A DNA stretch of 58,649 nt. Source: Vibrio thalassae. Its GTDB lineage: Bacteria; Pseudomonadota; Gammaproteobacteria; Enterobacterales; Vibrionaceae. Position 1 is the first letter of the stretch; every line of letters begins with the position of its first letter. The stretch spans positions 1-58,649 of the forward strand of contig NZ_OANU01000007.1 of assembly GCF_900089835.1 (NCBI RefSeq). The letters are read 5' to 3'. The notes beneath the pieces are model-generated. The model saw nothing but the letters and a program-made list of their open reading frames with translations, searched no databases and was not told the DNA's origin. The translations under genes and the position numbers were made by a program. Positions 43,328-51,299 of this stretch are shown one piece after another.

Positions 43328-44500
43328 ATGGCCGTTCATGTAGGCATAATTGATCAAGACCCTATTCGTCTGGTAACCCCATTACTGGATGACCGAACCA
43401 TCAGTCGTCATATTATCTTTATTGGTGACGACTCTCAGTTTGAAATGTATGAGCGTTTAAGCTCAGTATTGGCAGAGCGAGACATTACGTCAGAATTTTA
43501 CAAAATCCCCAATATCGTCAATACGTCGGTCATCAAACAGTCAATTCTTGGTCTGGCTAAGCAACTCAAAGAAAAGAACCTAGAAGTCAAATTGAATGCC
43601 AGTTGCGGTCTGCGCCATCGACTGCTTTCCGTGTATGAAGTCTTCAGAACCTTCCATTGGCCTATCTTTGTTGTCGAGCCCAATAGTGACAAAATGTGCT
43701 GGTTGTATCCCGAAGGCGCTACCGACGCTCAAGTCCAAGACCACATTACCATTGGTGACTACCTAACGATTTTTGGTGCCCGTGGTGAATTTACTGATTA
43801 CGATCTACCACCGCAACTCGATAAAAAACTCTATGAACTGGGCGAAAAATGGGCGAGCCATGCATTGGAATTAGGCCCAGGACTCGCCACATTGAACTAC
43901 CTAGCAACGACATGCCGAAAAGAACAAAGACTGGATGTTGAGCTTTCAGAGAAGCAACAAGGCTATCGCGAACTCAATATGCTCCTAAGTGACTTGGTAG
44001 AGTCCGAAATTGCAACTTATGACAATGGCATTTTGACCTTTATTAGTGAAGACGCACGCCGGTTCTCTAACGGTGAATGGTTAGAGAACCTCGTCCACAG
44101 CACGGTGAAACAGATTCAGGATGATTTACCAACCATTCAAGATCGTTCGTTAAATGTTCAAGTCTATCGTCAGCTTGGTGAGCGAGAAGTTCGCAACGAG
44201 CTGGATGTCGCATCCGTAGTAAACAATAAATTGCACATTATTGAGTGTAAGACCAAAGGTATGCGCGACGATGGTGACGATACCCTATACAAACTGGAAT
44301 CGCTGCGTGACTTGTTAGGTGGCCTTCAAGCACGTGCTATGCTGGTAAGTTTTAGACCGCTGCGTCACAATGATATTACCCGTGCAGAAGATCTTGGATT
44401 AGCCCTCATTGGACCGGATGAGTTGAAGGATCTGAAACTGCATCTAACTAAATGGTTCAAAGGTGCAGGCGGTATCGATGAGAAAGCTCACCTTTCTTAA
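43328..44500 (+). CDS. Stand-alone CARF-domain nuclease, VC1899 / Card1-like (DUF1887)
   Basis: A 390-residue protein starting MAVHVGIIDQDPIRLVTPLL, recognised as the VC1899 (DUF1887) family. It has an N-terminal CARF-like Rossmann domain (about 1-150), a middle linker/winged-helix region (160-240), and a C-terminal PD-(D/E)XK nuclease with E253 (WLENLVHS), D293 (NELDVAS), E306 and K308 (IIECKTK). The closest characterised relative, Treponema Card1/Can2, is activated by cyclic tetra-adenylate from type III CRISPR systems. Where CARF proteins usually have a TGGT/K ligand motif this one reads LNASCGLRHRLLS (89-101). The ATG at 43328 follows AAGGA; a TTG five codons upstream is rejected. It stands alone between two terminators, and no cas gene or array is in the window. 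Confidence 0.85.
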   Translation: MAVHVGIIDQDPIRLVTPLLDDRTISRHIIFIGDDSQFEMYERLSSVLAERDITSEFYKIPNIVNTSVIKQSILGLAKQLKEKNLEVKLNASCGLRHRLLSVYEVFRTFHWPIFVVEPNSDKMCWLYPEGATDAQVQDHITIGDYLTIFGARGEFTDYDLPPQLDKKLYELGEKWASHALELGPGLATLNYLATTCRKEQRLDVELSEKQQGYRELNMLLSDLVESEIATYDNGILTFISEDARRFSNGEWLENLVHSTVKQIQDDLPTIQDRSLNVQVYRQLGEREVRNELDVASVVNNKLHIIECKTKGMRDDGDDTLYKLESLRDLLGGLQARAMLVSFRPLRHNDITRAEDLGLALIGPDELKDLKLHLTKWFKGAGGIDEKAHLS

Positions 44501-44514
44501 GCAGATAGAAACAG

Positions 44515-44542
44515 AAAAAGCTTGGCTCTCGCCAAGCTTTTT
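44515..44542. terminator. Bidirectional terminator, CARF nuclease / MFS gene
   Basis: A 12-bp stem AAAAAGCTTGGC with its complement around the loop TCTC, A-flanked and T-flanked, serves two convergent genes. Confidence 0.9.
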
Positions 44543-44557
44543 ACTTTGATTTTGCGT

Positions 44558-45802
44558 TTACGCTGCAGCTTGTCGCTGCTTATGCTTTACCGACGCTTTG
44601 TATTTCGCGCCAACAATTACAATACATACATATGCCGCAATCGTCAGGGCTAAAATAGCAAATGGTAACGCTGCCCAACCAAACCCATCTACAGCAACAC
44701 CACTGATAACGCTACCAGCAGCAAAACCTAATGAGATGAAGAACATCATTAAGCCTTGAGTCAGACCGCCACCTACTACGGTCAAGCGAGCAGCAATCGC
44801 TGGTGAAATCATATCGGTAATAGTGATACCTTGCAGATAGATTAGGAACAAGCCTAGGGTAATAATGTAGTGCACACTCATTCCCGCTTCAGCTATGACA
44901 TAAAGCAAACCAATCACGATGATGGAAGCAATCGCAGACACTTTGAACAAGCTAAGGTTGCCGTAGCGTGCCACAAAGCGCTCAGCCGCGATTAAGATAA
45001 ACAGACCTACAACTGACGCCACCGAGAGATTCGCAGCAGATAGAGATTGCGCGACACCGTAAGCGTTTTCTAATAGGTTCGGATATTGAGCCTGAAATGC
45101 CCCTTGTCCAGCACATAGCAAACCAACGGCAAGTAAGAACAAACCGAAGTTTGAGAACAATGATTTGACTAGACCAACGTCTTCTTTACCATCGACATCC
45201 GCTTCTGCACTCGCCTCAGCGTTAGCCAGTACTCGTTGAGCTGCTGCTTTATTGGTAAACATGGTTATAACGAACAGCACAACAACTATCGCCATCATAA
45301 CGCCAAAGCGTTGTTCGTAGGACCAACCTAAATCCGTGATATATGCCAAGGCTACACCAGATAGTAAAGCACCAATGATAAGCGTTTGCGCCATACGACC
45401 AAGCTTCATCGCCTCAGTTTTTGTATCGTAGCCCGCAAACGTAATAAAAACTGGATTGAGCATAAGAAGAATAGCTGAGCCGACACCGAAGCATGCAGCA
45501 CCCACTAACATCAATGGAAAACTCTCGCCCGCGACGACGAAACTTGCCCCAGCAAGCAGATAACAGATCATACCGAATAGCTGTGCATGTCGATGCGCTT
45601 TGTACTTGTCAGCTAGAACTCCGATAATTGGAGCAGCAAGACCCGCCATACCAAACACAGCCATTGCTAGACCAGCTTGAGTTGCACTACCAGTGCGAGC
45701 AAGAATAAAAGAAGGCATTAACATAGGAATAAACACGATTTGCACAATGCCATAAGCAAAGTGCGCGGCAAACCAGCCCTCTAAGCCAAGTTTTTTCAAC
45801 AT
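44558..45802 (-). CDS. MFS transporter (copy 1 of a paralogous pair)
   Basis: A 414-residue 12-helix major-facilitator protein starting MLKKLGLEGWFAAHFAYG, with the loop 2-3 signature GVLADKYKAHRHAQL (GxxADxxxxR) and a central loop around residue 200 rich in Ala, Glu and Asp. Its substrate is unknown. It is divergent from a LysR regulator across 364 bases, suggesting control by that regulator. A second, broken copy lies at 53475-54646 with blocks of identity such as APIIG, LADKYKAHR, GQGAFQAQ, IYLQGIT, QGLMMFFIS. The ATG at 45802 follows GAGG; a start five codons upstream is rejected. Confidence 0.88.
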   Translation of the reverse strand: MLKKLGLEGWFAAHFAYGIVQIVFIPMLMPSFILARTGSATQAGLAMAVFGMAGLAAPIIGVLADKYKAHRHAQLFGMICYLLAGASFVVAGESFPLMLVGAACFGVGSAILLMLNPVFITFAGYDTKTEAMKLGRMAQTLIIGALLSGVALAYITDLGWSYEQRFGVMMAIVVVLFVITMFTNKAAAQRVLANAEASAEADVDGKEDVGLVKSLFSNFGLFLLAVGLLCAGQGAFQAQYPNLLENAYGVAQSLSAANLSVASVVGLFILIAAERFVARYGNLSLFKVSAIASIIVIGLLYVIAEAGMSVHYIITLGLFLIYLQGITITDMISPAIAARLTVVGGGLTQGLMMFFISLGFAAGSVISGVAVDGFGWAALPFAILALTIAAYVCIVIVGAKYKASVKHKQRQAAA

Positions 45803-46166
45803 GATCACAGACCTCAATAGATCATTACCCTTAGTGTTGTGGGTAACAAATTAAACCACAGCAAAAAGATCCGTTTTCTACTGAGCGAATAGCTAGCCCA
45901 CGCCAAATCTAGGTAAATTATCAACCGAGTAAACACTCTGTTTGACCCGTTGTTAACCATAAAAATTATGGGCTTATTTATAGTGTTGATAATATCAGCC
46001 TACCCACAAAGTCGTAATAGCCCAACATCGCCAGTGTTAAGCCTTAACTTCTCTCAGCGTCAATTTTGTTATACTCTAAACAGTCTTAAGGAAAGAATAG
46101 TTGTCATCTACCCAGTTGTGTTGGGTATATACTTTGCCGCTAATTATTAAGGTAGGAGTTTGCCTT
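45803..46166. promoter_or_regulatory. Divergent control region between MFS transporter and LysR gene
   Basis: The 364 bases hold no gene. They include GGTAACA at 45842-45848, the same heptamer found three times upstream of ptb, and a dyad TACCCA (46109-46114) / TGGGTA (46122-46127) near the LysR start. A TATACT hexamer near 46071 may be a -10 element. A LysR-type binding site is expected here but cannot be fixed. Confidence 0.4.
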
Positions 46167-47048
46167 ATGAATCTCACCAAACTGAGAGTGTTTGCGTTAA
46201 CTGCAGAGCATGGTTCATTAACCAAAGTTGCCAATATTATGGGTAAAACGCGCACCTCACTAAGCATGGCGCTATCCAGTTTAGAAGATGAACTTGGTGT
46301 AGAACTGTTTGAACGGACTCGTAATCGTCTGGTATTGAATGATGCGGGAAGCGCTCTACTGCCCGATTGTCGAAACATCCTCAATATGGCCGAGAGTCTG
46401 TACTCAAAAGCCGAGCAGTTTCGACAAGGCGACAGTGACAAAATACGCATCGCCTATGACGACACACTAGCGTCTTCATTCTGGCGCAAACAACTTGTTG
46501 CTTTGTCTGATGAATTTCCACATGTCTCCCTGACCGTCATCAAAGCCTCCAGTGCCGATATCCCGACACTCGTTCGTGAAAATCACGTAGATCTTGGCTA
46601 TGGTTTGGTCTTTAGCTCTGGGGATGACCCACAAGTTAAGGTTCGTGCTCTGCATCGTATTCGAATGATGGCGGTATGTTCCCCTAAGCATGAATTGGCT
46701 AAACTCACCAACGTCACCAGTACCGACATTAGTGCCCATCGGCAAATCGTGCTGTCTCACCTATTTGAAGAGATCCATCAAGACTTTCGCCCCATTTCGA
46801 GTAGTACAATGAGCTTTTCTAATTACCAAGAAGTATTGGATGCGGTTATCGATAATTTAGGTTGGGCGATCATTCCTGAGACACTAGTAAAACAAGAGTT
46901 ACGCCAAGAACATTTAGTGGTCGTGAAGCATCCGAACGGCATGTATTTTGAGAGCTTTGGCGAGATGTCACGTCCGAACGATCATGCGGTAGAAACAAGA
47001 CAAGCACTGATCGATGGCATCGAAGAAGGTATCTACGACTTGTTTTAA
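46167..47048 (+). CDS. LysR-family transcriptional regulator
   Basis: The 293-residue protein has an N-terminal winged helix-turn-helix (1-60: MNLTKLRVFALTAEHGSLTKVANIMG...LFERTRNRLVLNDAG) and an effector-binding domain (about 88-290). The effector is unknown. The ATG at 46167 follows TAGGAG at eight bases; the open frame extends 22 codons upstream but those are not LysR-like. It is divergent from the MFS transporter and convergent with the aldehyde dehydrogenase operon. By the usual LysR rule it controls the divergent transporter and perhaps the nearby ptb-buk-ald operon. Confidence 0.93.
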   Translation: MNLTKLRVFALTAEHGSLTKVANIMGKTRTSLSMALSSLEDELGVELFERTRNRLVLNDAGSALLPDCRNILNMAESLYSKAEQFRQGDSDKIRIAYDDTLASSFWRKQLVALSDEFPHVSLTVIKASSADIPTLVRENHVDLGYGLVFSSGDDPQVKVRALHRIRMMAVCSPKHELAKLTNVTSTDISAHRQIVLSHLFEEIHQDFRPISSSTMSFSNYQEVLDAVIDNLGWAIIPETLVKQELRQEHLVVVKHPNGMYFESFGEMSRPNDHAVETRQALIDGIEEGIYDLF

Positions 47049-47069
47049 CTATCCACTTTCATAAACGAG

Positions 47070-47097
47070 AAAAGCCGAAGCAAATGCTTCGGCTTTT
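47070..47097. terminator. Bidirectional terminator, LysR gene / aldehyde dehydrogenase operon
   Basis: A 12-bp stem AAAAGCCGAAGC with its complement around AAAT, between two convergent transcription units. Confidence 0.9.
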
Positions 47098-47122
47098 TCG
47101 TTTCTCGATTGGAGTAAATCGA

Positions 47123-48499
47123 TTAAACGATGCGCAGACCGCCTTGAGCGATTGCGAAACGACGTGCACGAGTGAACGAGTACGCGTTTGTAATACCTTC
47201 ACCAGTTGGACCAGCGATTGTGAACGTTGAAGTACCTTCAGCGTTGTAACCTACACCAGATAGTGTTGGACCGTTGTGTGCGAAGATAGTTGTGTTAATA
47301 GCACGACCGAACTTAGTTACGTTCTCGATGTTGCCAGAGTAGATACATGCAGAGTGCTTATTACCACGCTCAGCTGCAACAGCGCGCTCGATAGCTTCGT
47401 CGATGTTCGCACAACGAACAACTGGAAGTACTGGCATCATTTGCTCAACGTGTACTAGTGGGTGATCGTTCTCAACAACCATAACCGCTAGACGAGTCTC
47501 AGACTCAACGCCGATAGACTTAAGGATCTCACCAGCATCTTGACCAACGTGTTGCTTAACTGGGTGCCATACGCGAGCAATTTCTTGCGCAGTACATGGC
47601 TTAGCACCGTCGATTTCATCCATAGTTAGGATTTGTGCAGTTAGCTTCTCAGCTTCTTCTGCAGAAAGAACGTAAGCACCAGTTGCTTCTAGCTTAGCTA
47701 GGAACTCGTCAGCTACTGAATCTTCTACGAATACTTCTTTCTCACCGATACATAGTAGGTTGTTATCGAAAGATGCACCGCCGTAAACGCCTGCCGCAGC
47801 TAGGTCTAGGTTAGCAGAAGCGTCTACGATTACAGGTGGGTTACCAGCACCAGCGCCTACACCTTTCTTACCAGATTGTAGGATTGCTTTCACTAGACCT
47901 GGGCCACCAGTACCTACTAGCATGTTTACTAGTGGAGACTTAGCGATTTCGTTAAGAGTTTCTAGCGTAGGCTCTTTTACCATAGTAACTAGGTTAGCTG
48001 GGCCGCCTGCTGCAACGATAGTCTTATTGATCATGTCGATCATTACCGCAGAAACAACTTTTGAAGATGGGTGAACGTTGAACGTTACCGCGTTACCAGA
48101 CGCTAGCATAGAGATAGCGTTGTTAACGATAGTTTCAGTTGGGTTAGTTACAGGAGTAACCGCACCGATAACACCGTATGGTGCACGCTCTTCTAGAGAG
48201 ATACCGTTGTCACCAGACCATACTTTAGTTTCTAGAACTTCAGTGCCCGGAGTCTTAGCAGCAGTTAGCTGGTGCTTAGCGATCTTGTCTTCAACACGAC
48301 CTAGTTTCGTTTCTTCACGAACCATTTTCGCGAAGTCTTCAGCTTTAGCTAGAACCGCACCACGGATAGCAGTAAGGATAGCTTCACGGCCTTCTTTGGT
48401 AGAGTTAGCGTAGAATTCAACTTGAGCTTTGTGAGTTGCTTCGATTGCTGCTTCAACAGTTTCGAATACACCTTGTGCGTTATTGATATCGAATGACAT
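47123..48499 (-). CDS. CoA-acylating aldehyde dehydrogenase (EutE/PduP-like)
   Basis: It interconverts an aldehyde with its acyl-CoA using NAD(H) and CoA. The 458-residue protein starts MSFDINNAQGVFETVEAAIE and carries the family motifs APYGVIGAVTPVTNPTET, GTGGPGLVKAIL, GAGAGNPPVIVD and the catalytic Cys in SFDNNLLCIGEKEVFV. There is no extra N-terminal encapsulation peptide and no microcompartment gene nearby, so it is a free cytosolic enzyme. The ATG at 48499 is chosen; a start 19 codons upstream is atypical. It is last in the ptb-buk-ald operon. The chain length of its substrate (acetaldehyde, propionaldehyde or butyraldehyde) cannot be read from the sequence. Confidence 0.88.
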   Translation of the reverse strand: MSFDINNAQGVFETVEAAIEATHKAQVEFYANSTKEGREAILTAIRGAVLAKAEDFAKMVREETKLGRVEDKIAKHQLTAAKTPGTEVLETKVWSGDNGISLEERAPYGVIGAVTPVTNPTETIVNNAISMLASGNAVTFNVHPSSKVVSAVMIDMINKTIVAAGGPANLVTMVKEPTLETLNEIAKSPLVNMLVGTGGPGLVKAILQSGKKGVGAGAGNPPVIVDASANLDLAAAGVYGGASFDNNLLCIGEKEVFVEDSVADEFLAKLEATGAYVLSAEEAEKLTAQILTMDEIDGAKPCTAQEIARVWHPVKQHVGQDAGEILKSIGVESETRLAVMVVENDHPLVHVEQMMPVLPVVRCANIDEAIERAVAAERGNKHSACIYSGNIENVTKFGRAINTTIFAHNGPTLSGVGYNAEGTSTFTIAGPTGEGITNAYSFTRARRFAIAQGGLRIV

Positions 48500-48579
48500 T
48501 TTAATTACCTTCTGTAAAGTATTCAGTGGCGAGCCACTTCTACAGAGCAGGTTCATGACCTGCCCTAATCTTTAATTCA

Positions 48580-49644
48580 TTAAGCGTATGTTTTCGCCGC
48601 TTCTTCGCCGTTAGCCACACGCAGTGTGCCTAGTACTAATGCTTCTAGTTCAACTTCACCTGGGAACTTAGTTACCGGAGCAATGAACTCTACGCGCTTA
48701 GTGATTTCAGCCGTGATGTATTTGCTGTAGGCGATACCACCTGTTAGCAGGATTCCATCAACTTTCTCACCACCGAATACCGCGCCCATTGCCGCGATTT
48801 GCTTAGACACTTGGTAGGCCATTGCATCAGTGACGAGTTTGAACTCAGCGTCGCCTGCTTCCGCTTTCTCTTCGATTTCACGCATATCAATGCTACCTGT
48901 GTAGCTAAAAGCACCACCTTTACCTTGGATAAATGCTTTCATCTCGGCATGCGTGTACTCACCGCTGAAGCAGATGTCGATTAGCTCACGAGTTGGCAGT
49001 TCACCAGAGCGCTCAGGCGTGAAAGGGCCTTCAGAAACCGCGTCGTTTACGTCAACAGTACGACCGCCCATGTGAGCACCAACAGTGATACCGCCACCCA
49101 TGTGACACACGATAACGTTCACGTCTTGGTATTTCTTACCTTGCTGCTCAGCAAACTGACGAGCGATTGCTTTCTGGTTAAGCGCATGGAAACGACCTTT
49201 GCGTTTAATGGCTTTGTGACCAGAGAAAGCCGCTAGCTCAGATAACTCATAAGTCACTGGCGCGTCAGTGAAGAACGCTTCAATACCGTTCTCGTCTGCA
49301 ATCTCTTTACCGATGATGCCTGCGAGACTTGCTGGGTGTTGAATTTGTGCTTCAAGAAGGTCAGCAATGACATTATCGTCAACCTTGTAAGTACCACCAG
49401 CGATTGGCTTAAGAACACCGCCGCGACATGCAATAGCACCGAGTTCAGACGCTTTAACACCAGCTTCTTTTAGTGCCGCTAGGATCGCTTCTTTACGGAA
49501 TGCTTTCTGGTGAGCAACAACCGCACCAAACGGTGCCAACTCTTCAGCACTGTGACGTAGTGTTTTCTCGAACAGCTCAGTAGTGCCTTCGAAAACACCG
49601 ATTTTTGTAGAGGTAGATCCAGGGTTGATCGCTAGAATTTTCAT
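48580..49644 (-). CDS. buk: Butyrate kinase-type acyl kinase
   Basis: It converts an acyl phosphate plus ADP into the free acid and ATP. The 354-residue protein starts MKILAINPGSTSTKIGVFE, with the ASKHA ATPase motifs NPGSTSTKI, VIVCHMGGGITVGAHMGGR near 180-200 and DGILLTGGIAYS near 295. Length and motifs fit butyrate kinase (about 355) rather than acetate kinase (about 400). A GTG one codon upstream is possible. It follows ptb by 36 bases and precedes the aldehyde dehydrogenase by 80. Acyl specificity is unproven; related kinases also use propionate or branched acids. Confidence 0.9.
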   Translation of the reverse strand: MKILAINPGSTSTKIGVFEGTTELFEKTLRHSAEELAPFGAVVAHQKAFRKEAILAALKEAGVKASELGAIACRGGVLKPIAGGTYKVDDNVIADLLEAQIQHPASLAGIIGKEIADENGIEAFFTDAPVTYELSELAAFSGHKAIKRKGRFHALNQKAIARQFAEQQGKKYQDVNVIVCHMGGGITVGAHMGGRTVDVNDAVSEGPFTPERSGELPTRELIDICFSGEYTHAEMKAFIQGKGGAFSYTGSIDMREIEEKAEAGDAEFKLVTDAMAYQVSKQIAAMGAVFGGEKVDGILLTGGIAYSKYITAEITKRVEFIAPVTKFPGEVELEALVLGTLRVANGEEAAKTYA

Positions 49645-49680
49645 CACTTATAAACCTAATTTAGTTATTGCTATTTATAA

Positions 49681-50616
49681 TTAAGCAGACACTTCTGCGG
49701 CGGTTTTCTGTTGGCTCATTGCAGCAACAGAACAAGCAAGCGCGATAGAGACGGTCTTCTCTGCTTCGCCGTCAGCGCGAGACACAAGAACAACAGGAAT
49801 ACGAGCACCAAGTAGAACACCCGCCATGCTAAAGCCAGCCATATACTGAAGTGCTTTCGCAAACACGTTGCCTACTTCGATGTTTGGAACCATTAGGATA
49901 TCGGCGTTGCCCGCTACTGGAGACTCATAACCTTTTAAGTTTGCAGCGTACTGAGATACCGCGATATCTAGAGAGATAGGACCAGAAACGATACAACCTT
50001 CGATTTCACCGTTTTGGTTCATTTTTTGAAGCGCTGCCGCGTCCATCGTCGCTGGCATCTTGTCGTATGGCTTCTCTTTCGCACATAGATTAGCGACTTT
50101 AGGCTCTTCGATACCTACAGAGTGCGCTAGGCTTACAGCGTTTTTGATGATGCCCGCTTTTTGCTCAAGCGTAGGCATGATGTTCATCGCTGCGTCAGTA
50201 AATACGTGGAAGCTGTCGCCACCTTCTTTGAATAGAACGCCAGCATGGCTAAGTACATTACCAGTACGAAGGCCGTGCTCTTTCTTTAGGACTTCTTTAA
50301 GTAGAACAGAAGTGTCAATAAGACCCTTCATTAGTAGGTCGCCTTTACCTTCTGCAATAGCTGCAACTGATGCGGTTGCAATTGCTTCAAGACCGTCGGT
50401 TTCGATGATCTCAAAGTTGGCTAGGTCAACATTTGCTTTCGCCGCTGCTTCGTTAATTAACGCGCGCTCACCAACAAGAATGACGTCTGCCATGCCTTCT
50501 TGGAATGCATTATTTGCTGCATCAAGCGTTGCATCATCGTGCGCTGCCGCAACAACCATACGTTGTTTCTTGCCGAACTTTTTAGCTTGCTGAATAAAGA
50601 AATCTTTATTGTACAT
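49681..50616 (-). CDS. ptb: Phosphate butyryltransferase-type phosphotransacylase
   Basis: It exchanges CoA for phosphate on an acyl group (acyl-CoA to acyl phosphate). The 311-residue protein has the PTA/PTB fold: a start MYNKDFFIQQAKKFGKK, DVILVGERALINEAA, DLLMKGLIDTSVLLKEVL near 95-115, LSHAGVLF, and NADILMVPNIEVGNVFAKAL near 235-255. It is first of a three-gene operon with buk and the aldehyde dehydrogenase. Codon use looks strongly biased to the favoured vibrio codons, a sign of high expression. The ribosome site AAGG lies eight bases before the ATG. Confidence 0.9.
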   Translation of the reverse strand: MYNKDFFIQQAKKFGKKQRMVVAAAHDDATLDAANNAFQEGMADVILVGERALINEAAAKANVDLANFEIIETDGLEAIATASVAAIAEGKGDLLMKGLIDTSVLLKEVLKKEHGLRTGNVLSHAGVLFKEGGDSFHVFTDAAMNIMPTLEQKAGIIKNAVSLAHSVGIEEPKVANLCAKEKPYDKMPATMDAAALQKMNQNGEIEGCIVSGPISLDIAVSQYAANLKGYESPVAGNADILMVPNIEVGNVFAKALQYMAGFSMAGVLLGARIPVVLVSRADGEAEKTVSIALACSVAAMSQQKTAAEVSA

Positions 50617-51299
50617 AGGGGCGATACCTTTTAATTAAGAAGAAGGAAACAACCTTCTTTTTATCTTCGATAAATATTCATCAAAGGGAGTAATCAATTA
50701 TTATGGAGCAATAAATTGAGACTATTTTTAACCCTTTCAAAGGATGGAATTAATCTATCTCAGGTATCGTCGAAATAAACTTCACTCAGAGTCAGGTTTT
50801 TTGACCGTTTTACGGTAACAATGATTTGACGATGAATAATTAAAACAATGAAGTATCAACCAGGGCTATAACTGGCGATCTTCATCACAAAAACAACTTA
50901 TATTTTCGCGTAGAAAAATAGACTTTTTACTGTCCTAGCCTTAGGTAACAGGACAAAGTAACCGAGTAATTTACTTTAGAACGAATAGGTAACAATTACT
51001 GGTTATTGCCTTTATTAGTGGCATTTATGGATTGTCACGCTCTAATAACCACTTCAACACCAAAGTCAGAAAGCCACAGTCATTCACCAGAGGAATGATT
51101 TTGCTTCCTGATGCAAGTTGTTATTTTTCGCTAGCGTAAGTTTTTTTGACGCTGAGTGATGTGCTTGGGGATAACGTCCAAGAATATACTCAACAGCAAC
51201 AAATCAATACCGCATTCGAGCCTTTGTAGAGTCCAAAACTCAGTCAATAAATCGAATGTAACTTCATGATAATCATTGACTAAATAGTAAGGGTCGAAG
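50617..51299. promoter_or_regulatory. Long divergent control region between ptb operon and PLP decarboxylase
   Basis: No gene is visible in these 683 bases. Features seen: a stem AAGAAGG / CCTTCTT near 50640-50660 in the ptb leader; three exact copies of GGTAACA at 50814-50820, 50944-50950 and 50989-50995; a dyad TCATTC (51080-51085) / GAATGA (51093-51098); and the palindrome CGCTAGCG at 51129-51136. The region is large for two promoters and probably carries several regulator sites or a leader RNA. Confidence 0.45.

Noticed and set aside
43328..44500. Part of a CRISPR-Cas locus
   Set aside because: No cas gene, repeat array or other CARF protein lies on either side; neighbours are a chemoreceptor and a transporter, each behind a terminator.
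50060..50593. 177-codon plus-strand open frame inside ptb
   Set aside because: It is antisense to a clearly conserved gene with strong codon bias, which often leaves long shadow frames.
47123..50616. Ethanolamine or propanediol microcompartment operon
   Set aside because: The aldehyde dehydrogenase lacks an encapsulation peptide and there are no shell proteins, diol dehydratase or ethanolamine lyase genes nearby.
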